This document shows positions 51,280 to 52,755 of a stretch of DNA of 52,755 nt, in pieces. The DNA lies in assembly GCA_964561875.1 (NCBI GenBank), contig CAZLQL010000005.1, positions 1-52,755 of the forward strand, written 5' to 3'. Position 1 is the stretch's first letter; every line of letters begins with the position of its first letter. The position numbers and the translations under genes are program-made. The notes below the pieces were generated by a model. It was not told the DNA's origin and did not search any database. It worked only from the letters and a program-made list of their open reading frames with translations. The stretch is from CAIOGI01 sp964561875 (lineage in GTDB: Bacteria; Patescibacteriota; Minisyncoccia; Phycocordibacterales; PALSA-1337).

Positions 51280-52540
51280 TTAAAGCAATCTTATCTTTTC
51301 CAAAGTAAGGTTGCAATACTTCTGGTATCTTTATTGTTCCATCTGCTTGTTGATAATTTTCTATAAGTGAAACTAGTATTCTAGGAGTTGGTATTGCTGT
51401 AGAATTTAATGAATGGACATATCTTGATTTACCCTCCTCATCTTTATATTTTATATTCAATCTTCTTGATTGGAAATCATGGAAATATGAAGCTGATGAT
51501 ATTTCTCTATACTTACCTTCTTTTGGTACCCAAAGCTCTATATCATATTTTTTTACCTGACCCAGACCTAGATCTCCACCACAATTTAATACTGTTCTAT
51601 ATGGTATACCTAGTGACTCTATAAATTCTTCTGTGTTTCTATTCAATTCCTCATGAATTTCTACAGACTTCTCATGACTAGCTTCACACAATACCAATTG
51701 TTCAAATTTAAAGAATTCATGTACACGGATAAGTCCTTTTACATCTTTACTATGTGAACCCGCTTCTCTTCTGTAGCATGGTGAAAAACCCAAATATCTT
51801 TTTGGTAATTCACTCTTATTTAAAGTCTCATCTCCATGAAATGACATAAGTGGAACTTCAGCAGTACCAGCTAGAACATCACCGTCCTGTGTCATATAAA
51901 AGTCTTCTACATCACCTGGAAGATGCGCAGTACCATAAAGTGCCATTTTTCTAACAATAGTTGGAGTCATGATAGGCATTAGATTTTTATCACCAAAAAA
52001 TTTCAATGCATAGCTCCATATTGCAAAACACAATCTAGCACCATCACCAGTTAAAAAGTATCCTCTGAAACCATGTACCTTTGCTCCTCTTTCAAAATCA
52101 GCCATTTTGAGAGCGGTCATAAGTTCAATATGATCTTTAGGTTCAAAATTAAAATTTGTTTTATCTCCCCAAGTTTTTATTTCTTTATTTTCAGCATCAG
52201 TATCTCCATCTGGTACTGATATATCTGGAACATTTGGAACCTGTAGCATAAGTGCTTGCCACTTCTTCATTACATCTTTTAGTTTTTCCTCTTCTTCATC
52301 AAGACCCGCCTTTACATGCTTCATTGATTCTATATGCACCATTCTCTCTTCTTCACTAGCCTTTTGAATCTTGCTATTCATAGCATTTTGCTCAGCACGT
52401 TTCTTTTCTATATCAGTAAGAAGTGCTCTTCGAGTATCATCAAGGCCAACCAACTCATCTATATCGATCTTTACATGCTTTTTTCTAGCACCTTCTTTTA
52501 CTATTTCTTTATTTTCTCTGATGAATTTTATATCTAACAT
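51266..52540 (-). CDS. serS: Seryl-tRNA synthetase
   Basis: Class II synthetase charging tRNA-Ser, 424 residues. The N-terminal two-helix coiled-coil arm that grips the long variable arm (about 25-105), LAGTAEVPLMSFH, motif 2 FSPCYRREAGSHSKDVKGLI, GDLGLGQVKKYDIE and motif 3 NSTAIPTPRILVSLIENYQ are all present. First gene of an overlapping serS-ftsQ-carboxypeptidase cluster. Confidence 0.97.
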   Translation of the reverse strand: MLDIKFIRENKEIVKEGARKKHVKIDIDELVGLDDTRRALLTDIEKKRAEQNAMNSKIQKASEEERMVHIESMKHVKAGLDEEEEKLKDVMKKWQALMLQVPNVPDISVPDGDTDAENKEIKTWGDKTNFNFEPKDHIELMTALKMADFERGAKVHGFRGYFLTGDGARLCFAIWSYALKFFGDKNLMPIMTPTIVRKMALYGTAHLPGDVEDFYMTQDGDVLAGTAEVPLMSFHGDETLNKSELPKRYLGFSPCYRREAGSHSKDVKGLIRVHEFFKFEQLVLCEASHEKSVEIHEELNRNTEEFIESLGIPYRTVLNCGGDLGLGQVKKYDIELWVPKEGKYREISSASYFHDFQSRRLNIKYKDEEGKSRYVHSLNSTAIPTPRILVSLIENYQQADGTIKIPEVLQPYFGKDKIALNANL

Positions 52541-52669
52541 TGTATTTTATTTTTCTAAATAGTATCAGAAAATACTGTTACTGGCAAAACCTCTATACTG
52601 AAAAATCAGTTATAAAAAAAGATTTAAAATTTTGTTTTATATATAGATATATGTATTTAAATATGTTAA

Positions 52670-52724
52670 AAGGCCGAGGAACTGCGTTCCTCGGCCTTGC
52701 GTGGTACTTTTTGTACCATTTTTT
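52670..52724 (+). terminator. Two adjacent hairpins, terminator-like
   Basis: AAGGCCGAGGAAC (52670-52682) pairs with GTTCCTCGGCCTT (52686-52698), 13 pairs with a three-base loop. TGGTAC/GTACCA (52702-52718) then ends in TTTTTT on the plus strand. No gene is visible upstream on the plus strand between 52541 and 52669; the unit it serves may be a short unseen RNA. Confidence 0.55.
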
Positions 52725-52728
52725 GTAA

Positions 52729-52748
52729 ACACGGTCAGCTGACCGTGT
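52729..52748. repeat. 20-bp perfect palindrome at the window end
   Basis: ACACGGTCAGCTGACCGTGT reads the same on both strands. It could be an operator for a dimeric regulator of a gene beyond the window, or a cruciform. The context is cut off. Confidence 0.6.
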
Positions 52749-52755
52749 AAACTGG

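Overview
The window is AT-rich, uses the standard code (TGA is a normal stop) and has the hallmarks of a Candidate Phyla Radiation (Patescibacteria, Parcubacteria-like) genome: an archaeal-type aspartyl-tRNA synthetase, split transketolase, short UvrC and DnaX, a SWIB protein, a giant repetitive surface protein, and many tiny orphan membrane proteins. The taxonomic call is inference from gene content. One 100-N assembly gap (29682-29781) lies inside the giant gene.

Layout. 1-9.6 kb: ddl and the three excision-repair genes uvrC, uvrA and uvrB on the minus strand, separated by small plus-strand genes that each carry their own promoter, ribosome site and terminator. 9.6-12.6 kb: a non-oxidative pentose-phosphate operon (rpiB-rpe-two-subunit transketolase). 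12.6-16.1 kb: small membrane and unknown genes plus a MazG-like gene; two copies of the 3' end of gap lie here as relics beside the real gap gene (16.1-17.1 kb). 17.1-31 kb: a large minus-strand surface locus with a giant beta-propeller/fibre protein, three tandem small paralogues, a secreted FN3-dockerin protein and three membrane-anchored proteins with cohesin-like domains. I consider this the best candidate for an undescribed system: a cohesin-dockerin surface assembly in an ultrasmall bacterium. 31-34.3 kb: aspS and two membrane proteins.

34.4-42.2 kb is an accessory island on the plus strand. It begins at a tRNA-Gln gene whose 3' end is repeated downstream as two perfect 41-bp copies and one decayed copy. 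These bracket modules encoding two paralogous SAH-hydrolase-like proteins, a SAM methyltransferase and membrane proteins. It ends with a stand-alone RNA polymerase alpha-CTD-like protein and a 1.2-kb GC-rich element with perfect inverted ends, TA flanks and a non-transposase passenger gene. 42.2-52.7 kb: GrpB-family, PQ-loop, SWIB and NUDIX proteins, uppP, a DEAD-box helicase, dnaX, a probable structured small RNA, dus, then a cell-wall/division/translation operon serS-ftsQ-DD-carboxypeptidase.

Two themes recur. First, 3' ends of conserved genes (gap, tRNA-Gln) are duplicated around foreign modules. Second, translation starts come in two styles: many core genes have an extended -10 box only 6-9 bases before the ATG (probable leaderless mRNAs), whereas the plus-strand orphan genes mostly have GGAGG-type sites, consensus promoters and strong terminators.
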